From Amycolatopsis roodepoortensis (lineage in GTDB: Bacteria > Actinomycetota > Actinomycetes > Mycobacteriales > Pseudonocardiaceae), in NCBI RefSeq assembly GCF_014873915.1, contig NZ_JADBEJ010000004.1, positions 1,488,001 to 1,552,000 on the forward strand: 64,000 nt of DNA. Reading direction: 5' to 3'. Below are positions 9,797 to 19,190 of the stretch, one piece after another; position 1 is the stretch's first letter, and each line of letters opens with the position of its first letter. Made by a program: the position numbers and the translations under genes. Under the pieces are notes generated by a model. It was not told the DNA's origin. It made no database searches and saw only the letters and a program-made list of their open reading frames with translations.

Positions 9797-10399
9797 TCAG
9801 AGGGCGCGAAGGCCCTGAAGCACCCGTTCCATGAAAGCGCGCGAGGAAGAGTCGCCGAGGATCAGCTCGGTCTGGTGGATCAGCACCAGCCCGGCGTCGG
9901 CCATGTCGCCCACGAGCACCTTCACCACGCCCAGCGGCAGCCGCAGATGCGCGGCGATCTCCGCGATCGACCGGGTGTCCAGGCAGAGGTCGCAGATCTG
10001 GCGGTGTTCGGGGGTCCGCACGCCGCGGTACCGGCGGCCGTCCTCACTGGTCGAAACCAGCGCCTCCAGCGCCAGGTCGTGCGCGGTGCGGGTGCGCCCG
10101 CCGGTGCGGGTGTAGGGCCGCACCCGGGAGCCCGAAGCCGGCGGCAGGTAGACCGAGGCGGGGGCGACGTCGGCGGGCGCGGGACGCGGCGGCGACTGGC
10201 GGATCGGCGAAGGCATCGAAGAAGGCATCGACGGCGGCGCGGGAGGCGGCTCCGGCGGCGCGGCCGGGCGCCGCGGCATGACCGTGCTGATCGAGCTCAG
10301 CTCGAAGCGGCTCGGCGAGTCGAAGGCCTCGCGTTCGGTGCCCTGGTAGAGGGAGTCCCAGCCGGACGGTTCCGGTTCGGTGAATCCGGTGATCTTCAT
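9797..10399 (-). CDS. cvnC: DUF742 protein, second conservon copy (CvnC2)
   Basis: CvnC proteins are cytosolic partners in conservon signalling complexes that tie a kinase-like CvnA to the small GTPase CvnD. The 200-residue chain has a disordered Pro/Ser-rich N-terminal half (about 40-90), then the DUF742 domain (about 93-200) starting RVRPYTRTGGRTR and containing LCLDTRSIAEIAAHLRLPLGVVKVLVGDM, a helix-turn-helix-like arrangement, and ending FMERVLQGLRAL. ATG 10399 begins 3 bases after the roadblock gene. This second B-C pair has no adjacent A or D gene of its own. Confidence 0.9.
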   Translation of the reverse strand: MKITGFTEPEPSGWDSLYQGTEREAFDSPSRFELSSISTVMPRRPAAPPEPPPAPPSMPSSMPSPIRQSPPRPAPADVAPASVYLPPASGSRVRPYTRTGGRTRTAHDLALEALVSTSEDGRRYRGVRTPEHRQICDLCLDTRSIAEIAAHLRLPLGVVKVLVGDMADAGLVLIHQTELILGDSSSRAFMERVLQGLRAL

Positions 10400-10402
10400 C
10401 GG

Positions 10403-10822
10403 TCACCCACGGACGCCGCCCTGCAGCTGCGCCCGCAGCTCGGGGGTGATCTGCTGGCCGACGCGCTCGACGAGCAGGGTCATCTCGTAGGCCACGGTGC
10501 CGATGTCGCAGGTCGGCGCGGCCAGCACGGCGAGTGACGAGCCGTCGGCGACCGACATCAGGAAGAGGTACCCGCGTTCCATCTCGACGACGGTCTGGTT
10601 GACCCCGCCCGCGTCGAAGCAGCGCGCCGCGCCGGCGGTGAGGCTGATCAGCCCGGAGGCGACCGCGGAGAGCTGTTCGGCCCGTTCCTGCGGCAAACCG
10701 TCCGACGGCGCGAGGAGAAGCCCGTCCGCGGAGACCAGCACGGCGTGCGCGGCGCCGGGAACCCGGCGCGCGAAATCCGTGATGAGCCAGCCGAACGAGC
10801 TTTGCTGCCCGGATGCCGTCAC
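10403..10822 (-). CDS. cvnB: Roadblock/LC7 protein, second conservon copy (CvnB2)
   Basis: Roadblock/LC7 proteins regulate small Ras-like GTPases, here presumably the conservon GTPase CvnD. The 139 residues form a single roadblock fold: [39 protein letters not shown] and a C-terminal [20 protein letters not shown] typical of CvnB. GTG 10822 has GAGGAGGG 5 bases upstream. It heads the cvnB2-cvnC2 pair and lies about 430 bases downstream of cvnD, so it could extend the cvnABCD transcript or have its own promoter. Confidence 0.92.
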   Translation of the reverse strand: MTASGQQSSFGWLITDFARRVPGAAHAVLVSADGLLLAPSDGLPQERAEQLSAVASGLISLTAGAARCFDAGGVNQTVVEMERGYLFLMSVADGSSLAVLAAPTCDIGTVAYEMTLLVERVGQQITPELRAQLQGGVRG

Positions 10823-11250
10823 AAGTCCCTCCTCGCTGCGTCAAGACCACCTGGGCGGCGTGGTCCGGGCGTCTCACGCCGACCTGCACCGATCCCGGTG
10901 CCGCCGAGCCGAAAGACGCCTCCACCCAGCGTATTCGTCCCGTCGATCGTGTCGAGCCCGCCACCCGGCCGCCGGCGCTAACCGAACGTGAACGTCCAGC
11001 CGCTCACCGCGTCGACCCATCGCGAACCACGCATTCGTGGGTCACCCCGTGGTGGCCGGGTGCGACCAGGCGTGAATCGGTGTCCGCGCAGGTCATCGGC
11101 GTCCTGGCCACCCGATCGGGCGGGGCCGGTGCCGGATCGCGTGAAAGGGATCGCCCCGCGTTCAGTCCGGCCGGTGACGCCACTCCCCGAAGCGGGTGAA
11201 GCCTGCCGAGTTCACTCCAACGGCCGCATCCGCTCCGGGTTTTCGTCCCT
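10823..11250. other. 428-bp intergenic region between cvnD and cvnB2
   Basis: No supported gene on either strand. I found no clear terminator, dyad or consensus promoter. The space is long enough for a separate promoter for cvnB2-cvnC2. Confidence 0.5.
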
Positions 11251-11859
11251 CTATCCCGCGCGCAACGCCGAATCGTGTGCGATGGCGTGCTGCACGACCG
11301 AGATCAACACCTGCTTGGCGGACTCACGTTCCCGGGCGTCACAGGCCATGATCGGCACGGACGGCGAGATCGTCAGCGCGTGCCGGACGTCCTCGATCTG
11401 GTGGTGCAGCAGCCGGTCGAAGCAGTTGATCGCCACGACGTACGGCAGCTTCCGGTTCTCGAAGAAGTCGATCGAGGGGAACGCGTCGGCGAGCCGCCGC
11501 GTGTCGACCAGCACGACGGCACCGATGGCGCCGACCGCGAGGTCGTCCCACATGAACCAGAACCGGTGCTGGCCCGGCGTACCGAACACGTACAGCACCA
11601 GGTCCGAGTCCAGCGAAATCCGGCCGAAGTCCATGGCCACGGTCGTCGTCGACTTGTTCGGGGTGGCCGAATTGTCGTCGACGCCGGTACTGGCCTCGGT
11701 CATCATGGCCTCGGTGGTCAGCGGATCGATCTCCGAAACCGCTCCGACCAGCGTGGTCTTCCCCGAGCCGAATCCGCCAGCGACCACGATCTTGGCCGAC
11801 GAAGTCGGTCCGGTCACCTGCGGCGCATTCGCGTCGGAGTCAAATTCTCCGAAGCCCAC
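11251..11859 (-). CDS. cvnD: Conservon small GTPase CvnD
   Basis: An ATP/GTP-binding protein of the Ras-like bacterial (MglA/CvnD) class, the output of the CvnABCD switch. The 202 residues contain the P-loop GGFGSGKTTL (about 27-36), a switch region with TTTVAMDFGRI (about 72-82), the G3-like FGTPGQHRFWFMW and a VAINCFD segment in place of the usual NKxD. GTG 11859 (V-GFGEFDSDANAPQV) lies inside the last codons of cvnC, a 20-base overlap typical of conservons. It is last in the cvnABCD operon. Confidence 0.92.
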   Translation of the reverse strand: MGFGEFDSDANAPQVTGPTSSAKIVVAGGFGSGKTTLVGAVSEIDPLTTEAMMTEASTGVDDNSATPNKSTTTVAMDFGRISLDSDLVLYVFGTPGQHRFWFMWDDLAVGAIGAVVLVDTRRLADAFPSIDFFENRKLPYVVAINCFDRLLHHQIEDVRHALTISPSVPIMACDARERESAKQVLISVVQHAIAHDSALRAG

Positions 11860-12625
11860 TGAGCACCCTCTCCATGAACTCGATACTCGGCCGGTCACCC
11901 ACGTTCTGGCTGGCGGTGTGCACCAGGACCAGACCGAGGCCGGCCACGTCTCCGATCAGCACCCGGACCACGCCGAGCGGCAGGCGCAGCAGCGCCGCGA
12001 CTTCGGCGACGGACCGGGTGTCCAGGCAAAGGTCGCAGATCGACCGGTGTTCGGGGACGCGCACCCGGTCGAGCACACGTCCCTGTTCGCTGGTCGAGAT
12101 CAACGCCTCGATGGCAAGGTCGTACGTCGGCTTGGTCCGTCCCCGCGTGCGGAAGTACGGCCGGACCAGGCCGGAGGATTCGACGTCGGTGGTGTACTGC
12201 TCGTCGACGTACTCGTTCTGCGCCTGCTGCGGCAACGCCGCGGCGAGCGGGTCGGCGGCGGCCGCCGCCGCCCGGCGCTCCTCCTCCTTGTCGAAGGAGA
12301 ACTTGGCGAACTCGCCAGAGTCGTAGAGCGGACCGCTGCCACCACCGAACAGTTCCGCCCCGGGGCCGCCGAGGAGGCGTTCCCGGTAGTCCGAAACGCT
12401 GAAATCGGCGGGTCCCTGACCCGCGTTCGAATCGGTCAGCCAGCGGGAGGCCTCGTCCGGGGACACGGGGTCGTTGTCCGACCCCTGTGCCCGCCGCGAT
12501 CGCCATTCGCGGTCGACCCGGTCCCGGAAGGACGTCCAGTCCTCCCGGCCGTCGTCACGTTCCGACCACCCGCCGGAGAAGTCGTCACCGAGCCGGCCAT
12601 CGCCCCTCAAGCGCCCGTCGTCCAC
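11840..12625 (-). CDS. cvnC: DUF742 protein of the main conservon (CvnC)
   Basis: A cytosolic conservon component. The 261 residues comprise a charged, probably disordered N-terminal region (about 1-145, rich in Asp, Arg, Gly) and the DUF742 domain (about 150-261; VRPYFRTRGRTKPTYDLAIE, then LCLDTRSVAEVAALLRLPLG and FMERVLSGLRRI). The long N-terminal extension distinguishes it from CvnC2. It starts with GTG 25 bases after cvnB and overlaps cvnD. Confidence 0.92.
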   Translation of the reverse strand: MDDGRLRGDGRLGDDFSGGWSERDDGREDWTSFRDRVDREWRSRRAQGSDNDPVSPDEASRWLTDSNAGQGPADFSVSDYRERLLGGPGAELFGGGSGPLYDSGEFAKFSFDKEEERRAAAAAADPLAAALPQQAQNEYVDEQYTTDVESSGLVRPYFRTRGRTKPTYDLAIEALISTSEQGRVLDRVRVPEHRSICDLCLDTRSVAEVAALLRLPLGVVRVLIGDVAGLGLVLVHTASQNVGDRPSIEFMERVLSGLRRI

Positions 12626-12650
12626 GGCATTCTCCTCGGTTCCCGGTCGC

Positions 12651-13133
12651 TCAGCGGCGGACCGACGCGCCCTGCAGCTGCGCGCGCATCTCCGGTGTCA
12701 GCTGTTGCCCCACCCGTTCCACCAGCAGGGTCATCTCGTAGACGACCAGGCCGATGTCGCTCTCCGGCGAGCCGAGGACCGCCAGGCAGGACCCGTCGGA
12801 CACCGACATCAAGAAGAGGAAGCCGTTGGCCATCTCGACCACCGTCTGCGCGACCGTGCCACCCTCGAACACCTTCGCCGCACCGCGGGCGAGGCTCGTG
12901 AGCCCCGACGCGACGGCGGCCAGCTGATCGGCCCTGTCCTTGGGAAGTCCCTTCGAGGAGGCCAGCAGCAAACCGTCCGCCGACACCACCACGGCATGCG
13001 CCGCGCCCGGGACCCGGTGCACGAAATCCGTGATCAGCCAGGCAAAGCTGCTCGTGTGTCCTTTACCCTGCGCCTGGCCGCCAGGCTGCGCCGGACCACC
13101 CGGCTGCATCGCACCCGCCCGTGTCACTGTCAC
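12651..13133 (-). CDS. cvnB: Roadblock/LC7 protein of the main conservon (CvnB)
   Basis: A GTPase-regulating roadblock protein. After a Gly/Pro/Gln-rich lead of about 25 residues, the 160-residue chain has the full fold: [44 protein letters not shown] and [16 protein letters not shown]. Its sequence is close to CvnB2, which indicates a duplication of the B-C pair. The GTG start overlaps the cvnA stop (GTGA). Confidence 0.93.
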   Translation of the reverse strand: MTVTRAGAMQPGGPAQPGGQAQGKGHTSSFAWLITDFVHRVPGAAHAVVVSADGLLLASSKGLPKDRADQLAAVASGLTSLARGAAKVFEGGTVAQTVVEMANGFLFLMSVSDGSCLAVLGSPESDIGLVVYEMTLLVERVGQQLTPEMRAQLQGASVRR

Positions 13134-16100
13134 TCCTTACTGCTGTCATCGGCAGAGGTATCCCTGCCGGTCACCGGAACGCCGTTGTCATCCAGCGCAT
13201 CGAGCGGGCGTTCCTTCAACGCGTGCCGTCCCGACGTGTAGCCCTTCTGGAAGCTTGCCATCCGACTCCGCGCCGCCGTCGCCGAGCGGGCGATCGCGCC
13301 CGTTCCCGGCATTCCGGAGGTCTTGTCGGCGAACGAGTCTTCCTTCTTCGGCTCGTTCCCGCCGATCGAGCCGGGGACGAGGTACTGGTTCGGCACCCGT
13401 TTGGGCAGGCCCGCCGGGGTGATCTCGTCGTTCCGGTCTTCGTACAGGACCTGCGCCGCCTGCCAGCCGTCGTCCGACGCGCTGCGCCAGCCATTGTCCT
13501 GGAGCACCGTCTCCGGCGGAACACTCCGCGGTGTCCGAGTGGGCAATGCCTCTTCGGAAGCGTCCCCAGTGTCCCCGCCGGCGGGTTCGGCCGCTCCGGC
13601 GCCACTGTTCGGAGTCCGCACGGGCAGCTCGGACTCGACCGGCTCGGTGTAGGTGGTCGGGCTGTCGCCCCCGGCCTCGTCGCCTTCGCTGAACCAGCGC
13701 GAGAGCACCGACTGGTAGATCGGCAGCCGCCGGGTGGGCACGTCGTCGTCGAGCGCCGACTTGCCTGCGTCCGAAGACTCGGCGGTCTCCTCGGGCTTGT
13801 TCCGCGGCTCGACCGGGGTGTACTTCGGCTCCCGCTTCGGGAGCACCAGCGACGAGAACTGCGTGTCGGTGCCGCTGGAGGCGCCGTCGCCGTTGGGGAG
13901 CGAGATGTCTTCGGCCGTCGGCCACGCCGGGGCCTCCTCGGCTGGCGTCGCGGGGCTGAGGAACGGCCCGGCCGCGTTCTTGCCCGCGACCAGGTCGTCG
14001 AGGCTGATCGGCTGGTCGAGCGGGACGAGCCCGCCCTGCGACGCGACCGGTTGCGGAGCCGACGGCTTCGACGGTGGCGGCGGAGTCATCTCCAGGCCAC
14101 GGTCGGAGGCGGGGATGTTCGGCAGCGACGTCTCGGAGACCGACGGCATCGAGGGGATCGACGTTTCCGAGCGGTTCGCCGGCGGCGGGGTGTTGCGCAG
14201 GCCGGGCCGCATCTGCGTGAGCAGCTCGGCGGGCACGACGACCCGCGCGATCACGCCGCCCTCGATGTCCTCGTTCTCCCGGAGCCGGACCTCGATGCCG
14301 TGGCGGCGCGCCAGGCGCGCGACCACGTACAGGCCCATCCGCCGGGTCACCGAGACGTCCAGGTCCGGCGGGTCGGCGAGCCGCTGGTTGACCTCGGCGA
14401 GCCGCTCCTCGGTCATGCCGACACCGTGGTCGGTGACCTGGATGGCGAGCGCCTTCTTGCGGGTGATCACCGCGCGGACGGTCACCTTCGTCTCCGGCTC
14501 GGAGAAGTAGGTCGCGTTGTCCAGCAGCTCCGCGAGGACGTGCACGAGGTCGTGGATCGTCAGGCCCTGGACGGCGACCTCGGGGACGATCCCGATCTCG
14601 ATCCGGGCGTACTGCTCGATCTCCGAGACCGCGGCGCCGATGACGTCGGCGGCGGGCACCGGCTTGGGCACCGACTTCGCGAGACCGGCGCCCGAGAGCA
14701 CCAGGAGGCTTTCACCGTTGCGGCGCAGCCGCGTGGCGAGGTGGTCGAGCTCGAACAGGCTGGCCAAGTGGTCCGGGTCCTGCTCGTCGGCCTCGAGCCG
14801 GTCGATGACGCCGAGCTGGCGTTCCACCAGCCGCTGCGACCGGCGGGACAGGTTCACGAAGATGCCGTTGACGTTCTCGCGCAGGAGGGCCTGTTCGGCG
14901 GCCATCTTGACGGCCTGTTCGTGGACGACGTCGAACGACCGCGCCACTTCACCGATCTCGTCACGCGAAGTGACGGGCACCGGCTCGACCGACCGCTTCG
15001 AGGCGTTGACCGGGTCCGGGTCGTCCAGGATCGCTTGCACGGTTTCCGGCAGCCGTGTGTAGGCGACGTCGAGCGCCGTCTTCCGCAGCACCCGCAGCGG
15101 GCGCAGCATCAGGCGGGCGATGACGAGCATCAGGAACAGCGCCGCGAGCAGGGCCAGCAGCACGATCGCGCCGCCGATCCAGGCCGAGTTGATCGCGTCG
15201 GTGGCCAGGCCGTCGGCCTGCGCCCGCAGCTGCCCGAGCAGATTGGTCTCGACCGCGCGCAGCTTGTCCAGCGCGACGCGGCTGTCGTTGCCGAGGGCGA
15301 CGTTGTCGATCGCCGGCGGCTCGTTCTGCTGGTGCAGCGAGAACGCCATCGTGGTGATCCGGCGGCGGTCGTCGACCTCGGGACCGGAGAAGGTGTCCGA
15401 GTAGAGCTGCCGCTGTTCGGGGCTGGCGTTGTTGATGAAGGCCGCCGTCGAGGCGTCGCCGCTCGCGACCGCCGAGCGGGCCTGGTCGAACAGGTCGCCG
15501 GGGAAGCCGGAGCGGAAGGAGGCGATCAGCAGGGCCGCGTCACCGCGGGCGATGAACTCCTTGCTCTCACTGATGGCCTGCACGGTGACGCCGAGCCGGA
15601 GCACGTCGCGGTTGGCCACCGCGGTGGTCACCTCGCGGCCGAGCTGGACCAGCGAGTCGAGGATGCCGGAGTAGGCGATGAGGACCGGGGTGTCGCCCAG
15701 CAGCGAGGTGTTCATCGCGCCGCGCAGCGGGCGCAGGGCGTCGAGCCGCTGCAGACCACGCGAGTAGCGGTCCCTCGTGTCCTGGTCGTCCGGGTTGATC
15801 TGGTTCGCCGAAGCGCGCAGGTCGTCGACGGCGCGGTCGACCTTGGCGATCTGCGCGTCGAGACCGTTCTGGCGCGACGGGTCGCCGGAGGCGATCTTGG
15901 CGACGGCGAGCGCGCGTTCGCTCTGCAGCTCGTGCACCACGAGCGTGATCTTGTCGGCGAACGCGACCTGGTCGGCGGTGTCCTGGAACCTCGCCGCCTC
16001 GTTGCTGTCGTCGATCACACGCAGCGTGCCGAGCGCGAGCGCCGTCAGCGTCGGAATGATCAGGATGGCCGCGAGCTTCGATCGCAGACGCCAGTTACGC

Positions 16101-16306
16101 AGGCCCAGGAACGACCCGGCCTTCCCGCCAGGACCGTCTCCGGTATCCCGCGCAGGGGCCCCTCCCACCCCCGCGGTGTCTTCGTTCGGCACCGCCGCAC
16201 CACCATCATCTTCATCCGGGCCGGGAAAGCCCATTTTGGACATGCCGTTCTCGAGCTGGCCGTACTGCTGCTGTCTGGGTCGGTTGTCGGAGACCACTAT
16301 CCGCAC
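13130..16306 (-). CDS. cvnA: Conservon sensor histidine kinase CvnA with nitrate/nitrite-sensing (NIT) domain
   Basis: A large membrane sensor (1058 aa). A disordered N-terminus precedes TM1 (about 77-95). The NIT-type sensor domain (about 105-375) faces outside, with TM2 about 380-402. HAMP follows (about 403-470), then a helical dimer region with the probable phospho-acceptor His in [19 protein letters not shown]. The HATPase domain has the N-box [12 protein letters not shown] and G1 VTDHGVGM. After that come about 400 residues of Pro/Glu/Ser-rich tail. No response regulator is adjacent, as expected for conservons, where output goes through CvnB, CvnC and CvnD. The GTG at 16306 is the longest sensible start; later ATGs at codons 22 and 25 are possible. 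Confidence 0.9.
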   Translation of the reverse strand: MRIVVSDNRPRQQQYGQLENGMSKMGFPGPDEDDGGAAVPNEDTAGVGGAPARDTGDGPGGKAGSFLGLRNWRLRSKLAAILIIPTLTALALGTLRVIDDSNEAARFQDTADQVAFADKITLVVHELQSERALAVAKIASGDPSRQNGLDAQIAKVDRAVDDLRASANQINPDDQDTRDRYSRGLQRLDALRPLRGAMNTSLLGDTPVLIAYSGILDSLVQLGREVTTAVANRDVLRLGVTVQAISESKEFIARGDAALLIASFRSGFPGDLFDQARSAVASGDASTAAFINNASPEQRQLYSDTFSGPEVDDRRRITTMAFSLHQQNEPPAIDNVALGNDSRVALDKLRAVETNLLGQLRAQADGLATDAINSAWIGGAIVLLALLAALFLMLVIARLMLRPLRVLRKTALDVAYTRLPETVQAILDDPDPVNASKRSVEPVPVTSRDEIGEVARSFDVVHEQAVKMAAEQALLRENVNGIFVNLSRRSQRLVERQLGVIDRLEADEQDPDHLASLFELDHLATRLRRNGESLLVLSGAGLAKSVPKPVPAADVIGAAVSEIEQYARIEIGIVPEVAVQGLTIHDLVHVLAELLDNATYFSEPETKVTVRAVITRKKALAIQVTDHGVGMTEERLAEVNQRLADPPDLDVSVTRRMGLYVVARLARRHGIEVRLRENEDIEGGVIARVVVPAELLTQMRPGLRNTPPPANRSETSIPSMPSVSETSLPNIPASDRGLEMTPPPPSKPSAPQPVASQGGLVPLDQPISLDDLVAGKNAAGPFLSPATPAEEAPAWPTAEDISLPNGDGASSGTDTQFSSLVLPKREPKYTPVEPRNKPEETAESSDAGKSALDDDVPTRRLPIYQSVLSRWFSEGDEAGGDSPTTYTEPVESELPVRTPNSGAGAAEPAGGDTGDASEEALPTRTPRSVPPETVLQDNGWRSASDDGWQAAQVLYEDRNDEITPAGLPKRVPNQYLVPGSIGGNEPKKEDSFADKTSGMPGTGAIARSATAARSRMASFQKGYTSGRHALKERPLDALDDNGVPVTGRDTSADDSSKE

Positions 16307-16385
16307 GCTCCCGTCATCCGGGAGGGACGCGCACGGCGTGAGTATCCACTCATCCGAATGAGGAAGTCGTCTTCGACGCGATCTC

Positions 16386-16399
16386 TCAAGTGCACTTGA
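16386..16399. repeat. 14-bp perfect palindrome upstream of cvnA
   Basis: TCAAGTGCACTTGA lies 80 bases upstream of the cvnA start, where a regulator could bind. The same 594-bp interval (16307-16900) also contains the inverted repeat AGAGTGCCTTG (16497-16507) / CAAGGCACTCT (16541-16551) and the SBP1 promoter. No gene is seen in it. Confidence 0.5.
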
Positions 16400-16783
16400 C
16401 CGAAACCCTGCTCGGTACCATTGGTCTGTTCGGCCTAACCCGCCAGTGCGCGGGCGCGCACCAGTGAAGCACGGACGTGTTCACCGTGTTTGACACAGAG
16501 TGCCTTGCACCTCGGGAAAGGTCCAGAGCGTTCGGCCATCCAAGGCACTCTCTTTCACTACATCAGTGGTCCACACCTCACTACCGGTGCATGAGGGTAG
16601 CGAACGGGCGGCCCAGATGTAACCCTTCGGTCAAGACCTACGAGTAGGCCCCGGACGGCTCTTGACCCGTCGGCGCTCAGTTGTCAACAAGTCCCCGGCG
16701 CGAACACGCCCAGTTGTGTTCACTTCTGACAAACAACCTGTTCGGGTGATCGTTACCACTTGGGATCATGGGATGACCACCCA

Positions 16784-16812
16784 TTGTGAGCACAGTGTGT
16801 GTTCTCTACAGT
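16784..16812 (+). promoter_or_regulatory. Sigma-70-type promoter of the first binding lipoprotein gene
   Basis: TTGTGA (-35, 16784-16789), 17-bp spacer, TACAGT (-10, 16807-16812). The preceding ACCCATTGTGAGCA is identical to the sequence at the second lipoprotein gene's promoter (18054-18082), with the same spacing. It predicts a 5' leader of about 80 bases. Confidence 0.75.
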
Positions 16813-16900
16813 GGGCCGTGACTTGAGACAAAGAGTCACTTCCGAATTCCACATCAGGCCACGTCATCACGTGTCCCTCCCCTTGATCAGGAGCACCACT

Positions 16901-17929
16901 TTGCTTGGCTCTGCAAGCTCGAAGAAGGCCTTGAGCGCCAGCCTGGGCCGTCGTGGAGCCCTCGCATTCGCGATGGCGGCCGCGGTTTCGGTATCGGTCA
17001 GCGGCTGCGGGCTCCTCGGCGGCGACGATTCGTCCTCCTCCGGCGGCTCGGGGAACCTCGAGAAGTCGAAGATCAAGGTCGCCGTGATGTCGACCATCGA
17101 CCTTGCCCCGCTCCGCCTCGCCCAGGACGGCGGCTACTTCAAGAACGAAGGCCTCGAAGTCGAGGCCATCGAAGCCGCGACCGGCCAGGTCTCGCTGACC
17201 AAGCTGATCGGCGGCGAGGTCGACATCGCGTACGCGAGCTACACGCCCTTCTTCATCGCGATGAGCAAGAACACCGCCGACATCAAGCTGGTGGCGGACG
17301 CCTCCTCCGCGGGCCCGAAGAGCACGATGCTGGTCACGCTGCCGACGTCCACGGTGAAGAGCGTCAGCGACCTGGCCGGCAAGAAGATCGGCATCACCGC
17401 GCCGAACACCGTGTCGGACACGCTGTCCAAATCGGTCATGAAGGACCACGGCGTCGACGCCAGCAAGGTCCAGTGGGTGCCGATCCCGCTGCCGAACGTC
17501 GGGACCGCGCTCAAGAACGGCGACATCGACGCCGGCTTCCTGACCGAGCCCTTCATCACCCAGACCGCGAAGCAGGCGGGCACCGTCCCGGTCGTGGACA
17601 CCGCCACCGGCGCCACCCAGGACTTCCCCACCGCGGGCTACGGCTCGCTCGGCAAGTTCGTCTCGGAGAACCCGAAGACCGTGGCCGCCTTCCAGCGCGC
17701 CATGCAGAAGGCCACCCGGGACGCGGCGGACCGCTCCAAGATCGAGCCGCTGCTGGTCAAGTACGCCAAGATCGACCAGGACACCGCCGCGCTGACCACG
17801 CTGCTGACGTTCCAGTCCACCCTGGACCCGCGTCGTATCCAGCGCGTCCCGGACCTGCTCCTGCAGATGGGCGCGATCCAGAGCAAGATCGACGTCGGCC
17901 CGATGATCGCGGCCCAGGCCACTAGTTGA
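16901..17929 (+). CDS. ABC-transporter binding lipoprotein, TauA/NrtA/SsuA-like (SBP1)
   Basis: An extracellular solute-binding lipoprotein of the NMT1/SsuA fold (342 aa). The signal peptide ends in the lipobox VSGC (Cys about 36), followed by a Ser/Gly linker. The core begins KIKVAVMSTIDLAPLRLAQDGGYF and keeps GATQDFPTAGYGSLG and IQRVPDLLLQ in common with SBP2 and SBP3 in this window. I chose TTG 16901 because AGGAG lies 9 bases upstream, as at SBP2's TTG, and no other codon has one. It is divergent from cvnA and directly upstream of SBP2. The ligand (nitrate, sulfonate, pyrimidine or other) cannot be assigned. Confidence 0.88.
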   Translation: MLGSASSKKALSASLGRRGALAFAMAAAVSVSVSGCGLLGGDDSSSSGGSGNLEKSKIKVAVMSTIDLAPLRLAQDGGYFKNEGLEVEAIEAATGQVSLTKLIGGEVDIAYASYTPFFIAMSKNTADIKLVADASSAGPKSTMLVTLPTSTVKSVSDLAGKKIGITAPNTVSDTLSKSVMKDHGVDASKVQWVPIPLPNVGTALKNGDIDAGFLTEPFITQTAKQAGTVPVVDTATGATQDFPTAGYGSLGKFVSENPKTVAAFQRAMQKATRDAADRSKIEPLLVKYAKIDQDTAALTTLLTFQSTLDPRRIQRVPDLLLQMGAIQSKIDVGPMIAAQATS

Positions 17930-18053
17930 TGACTCGCGGTTACCTCGAATTGCCCATCCACGCGGAATTCGATCACTGAAAGTAATGTTGTCCAAGCGGG
18001 TGATCAGGTGATCGGGCGAATGGCCTAAAATGATCACCCGCTCACGACACCCA

Positions 18054-18082
18054 TTGTGAGCAGGTGGGCAAATCTCTAAGGT
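18054..18082 (+). promoter_or_regulatory. Sigma-70-type promoter of the SBP2-ABC operon
   Basis: TTGTGA (18054-18059), 17-bp spacer, TAAGGT (18077-18082). The 14 bases ACCCATTGTGAGCA and the TCTCTA around the -10 region match the SBP1 promoter at the same spacing, which suggests promoter duplication along with the gene and a shared regulator. Confidence 0.75.
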
Positions 18083-18162
18083 GACCGCGTGCCTGGCGAA
18101 ATGAAGCCACGACACGGATGAAAAAACCCCAACGGTGATTCATTGTTTCCGAGGAGCTGGCT

Positions 18163-19182
18163 TTGTTTCGAAACGCCATGAGCAGGAGCGGTGTACGTAG
18201 AGGACGGGGTGCCGTCGGCGTCGCCCTGAGCGCGCTCATGCTGGCCACTTTGGGCGCCTGTGGCGCACTCGGCGGCGAGGACACGTCGAAGGCGTCGGGC
18301 GGCGAAGGCGGACTGGAGAAGCCGAAGATCAAGGTGGCCCTGCTGCCCGTCGTCGACCTCGCGCCGCTGCGGCTGGCGCAGGAAGGCGGCTACTTCAAGG
18401 CCGAAGGTCTCGAGGTCGAAGCGGTCGACGCGCCGAGCGGCCAGCAGGCGATGACCAAGATGATCGGTGGCGAGGTCGACATCGCCTTCTCCACCTACAT
18501 GCCGTTCTTCGTCGCGAAGAGCAAGGGCGCGGCCGACATCCGGCTCGTCGCCGACTCGGTTTCGGCCAGCCCCAAGAGCAACGCGGTCGTCACCGTGCCG
18601 ACCTCCTCGGTCAAGACGATCAACGACCTCGCGGGCAAGAAGATCGCGATCACCGACAAGAACACCGCCTCCCACCTGCTCACCGTCTCGGTGATGAAGG
18701 ACCACGGCGTGGACACCAGCAAGGTCCAGTGGGTGCCCATGCAGCTGCCGAACATCGCCGCGGCGCTCTCGTCGGGCCAGGTCGACGCGGGCTACCTGCC
18801 CGAGCCGTTCCTGACCCAGGCCTCGAAGGTCGTCGGCGCGACCCCGGTCGTCGACATCTCGACCGGCGCCACCCAGGACTTCCCCCTGGCGGGCTTCGGC
18901 GCGCTCGGCTCCTTCGTGGACAAGAACCCCAAGACGCTGGCCGCGTTCCAGCGTGCGCTGGGCAAGGCCGTGCGCGACTCGGCCGACCGCTCCAAGATCG
19001 AACCCCTGATCGTCAAGTACGCCAAGGTCGACGCGGAAACCGCCTCACTGCTCACGCTGCCGACGTTCGGGTCCACACTGGACGCCCGTCGCCTGCAGCG
19101 GGTGCCGGATCTGCTGCTGCAGACCGGAGTGATCACGGCCAAGCTCGACGCCGCTCCGATGCTCGCCCCTCAAGCTGGATAA
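18163..19182 (+). CDS. ABC-transporter binding lipoprotein, TauA/NrtA/SsuA-like (SBP2)
   Basis: A 339-residue paralogue of SBP1, about two thirds identical by eye across the mature domain. The basic signal peptide ends in the lipobox LGAC (Cys about 37). Ligand-domain landmarks are KIKVALLPVVDLAPLRLAQEGGYF, VMKDHGVDTSKVQWVPM, GATQDFPLAGFGALG and LQRVPDLLLQTG. The TTG start has GAGGAG 8 bases upstream. The stop is followed 8 bases later by the permease gene, so this copy is the one co-transcribed with the transporter, while SBP1 has its own promoter. Confidence 0.88.
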   Translation: MFRNAMSRSGVRRGRGAVGVALSALMLATLGACGALGGEDTSKASGGEGGLEKPKIKVALLPVVDLAPLRLAQEGGYFKAEGLEVEAVDAPSGQQAMTKMIGGEVDIAFSTYMPFFVAKSKGAADIRLVADSVSASPKSNAVVTVPTSSVKTINDLAGKKIAITDKNTASHLLTVSVMKDHGVDTSKVQWVPMQLPNIAAALSSGQVDAGYLPEPFLTQASKVVGATPVVDISTGATQDFPLAGFGALGSFVDKNPKTLAAFQRALGKAVRDSADRSKIEPLIVKYAKVDAETASLLTLPTFGSTLDARRLQRVPDLLLQTGVITAKLDAAPMLAPQAG

Positions 19183-19190
19183 AGGTCAAG

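Noticed and set aside
13121..16399. Very long plus-strand open frame antisense to cvnA
   Set aside because: High GC leaves few stops in antisense frames. The product is an Arg/Val-rich mixture with no recognisable domain, while cvnA on the other strand has a full domain set.
16307..16900. A gene in the cvnA-SBP1 intergenic region
   Set aside because: Frames are short, AT content is higher, and only promoter and inverted-repeat features are visible.
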